Assembly (NCBI GenBank): GCA_030040395.1
Contig: JASHTU010000224.1
Coordinates: 1-5,437, forward strand
From: Acidobacteriaceae bacterium
Lineage (GTDB): Bacteria > Acidobacteriota > Terriglobia > Terriglobales > Acidobacteriaceae
Length of the DNA: 5,437 nt
Direction of reading: 5' to 3'
Below, in pieces: positions 5,424-5,437 of this stretch. The position numbers and the translations under genes are program-made. Each line of letters begins with the position of its first letter. Within the stretch, counting starts at the first letter, position 1. The notes under the pieces are model-generated. The model was not told the origin of the DNA, ran no database searches, and was given only the letters and a program-made list of their open reading frames with translations.

Positions 5424-5437
5424 ATGCCGTCAACCAA
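5424..5437 (+). CDS. Start of a divergent gene, cut by the window edge
   Basis: An ATG at 5424 is preceded by a strong Shine-Dalgarno, GGAGGT at 5413-5418, with a five-base spacer. Only M-P-S-T and part of a fifth codon are visible, so the product cannot be identified. Its position divergent from the MarR gene, with shared operator-like boxes, suggests it is the regulator's target; such targets are often membrane transporters, but that is not visible here. Confidence 0.65.

Noticed and set aside
1..5437. CRISPR array, complete insertion sequence or toxin-antitoxin pair
   Set aside because: No regularly spaced repeats of CRISPR size, no transposase or terminal inverted repeats, and no adjacent small gene pair were found on either strand.

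Overview
The window looks like chromosomal DNA from an Acidobacteriota (Terriglobia-type) bacterium. The evidence is a partial permease with the domain layout of the acidobacterial 'ADOP' (MacB/FtsX-like) family, a small secreted HExxH protein of a type I associate with this phylum, GC-rich codon use, and genes that are mostly single units with their own control regions. The taxonomic call rests on recalled family knowledge, not on a search.

Layout, left to right: (1) 1-1474, minus strand: the N-terminal 491 residues of an ADOP permease; its C-terminal half lies beyond the left edge. (2) 1475-1780: a gene-free gap with a good Shine-Dalgarno and a weak sigma-54-like element for the permease. 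(3) 1781-2695, minus: a 304-residue LysR-type regulator. (4) 2696-2773: a compact control region between the regulator and the divergent gene, holding an exact ATC-N9-GAT LysR box inside a larger palindrome and a likely regulator promoter. (5) 2774-3505, plus: a 243-residue secreted zincin-like putative metalloprotease. (6) 3506-4498: about 1 kb with no convincing intact gene. It holds a truncated calcineurin-like phosphoesterase N-terminus, a large imperfect hairpin next to the break, smaller palindromes, and iterated GGGCACACT units beside the tRNA. It reads like a decayed or excised insertion next to a tRNA. (7) 4499-4586, minus: tRNA-Leu(CAA) with an encoded CCA end. (8) 4841-5350, minus: a MarR-family regulator. 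(9) 5351-5423: an AT-rich control region with two copies of a 10-bp near-palindromic box flanking overlapping TATAAT hexamers on both strands. (10) From 5424, plus: the first codons of a divergent gene with a strong Shine-Dalgarno, cut off by the window edge.

Two regulator-divergent-gene pairs dominate: LysR with the secreted zincin, and MarR with an unseen gene. In each, the shared intergenic DNA carries a visible candidate operator, so each regulator plausibly controls itself and its neighbour. The permease, the tRNA and the regulators otherwise show no common pathway. No wholly new system is evident. The best leads are the LysR/zincin pair and the tRNA-Leu-adjacent scar. The long plus-strand open frames across the permease and the LysR gene, and the minus-strand frame across the zincin, are antisense shadows.
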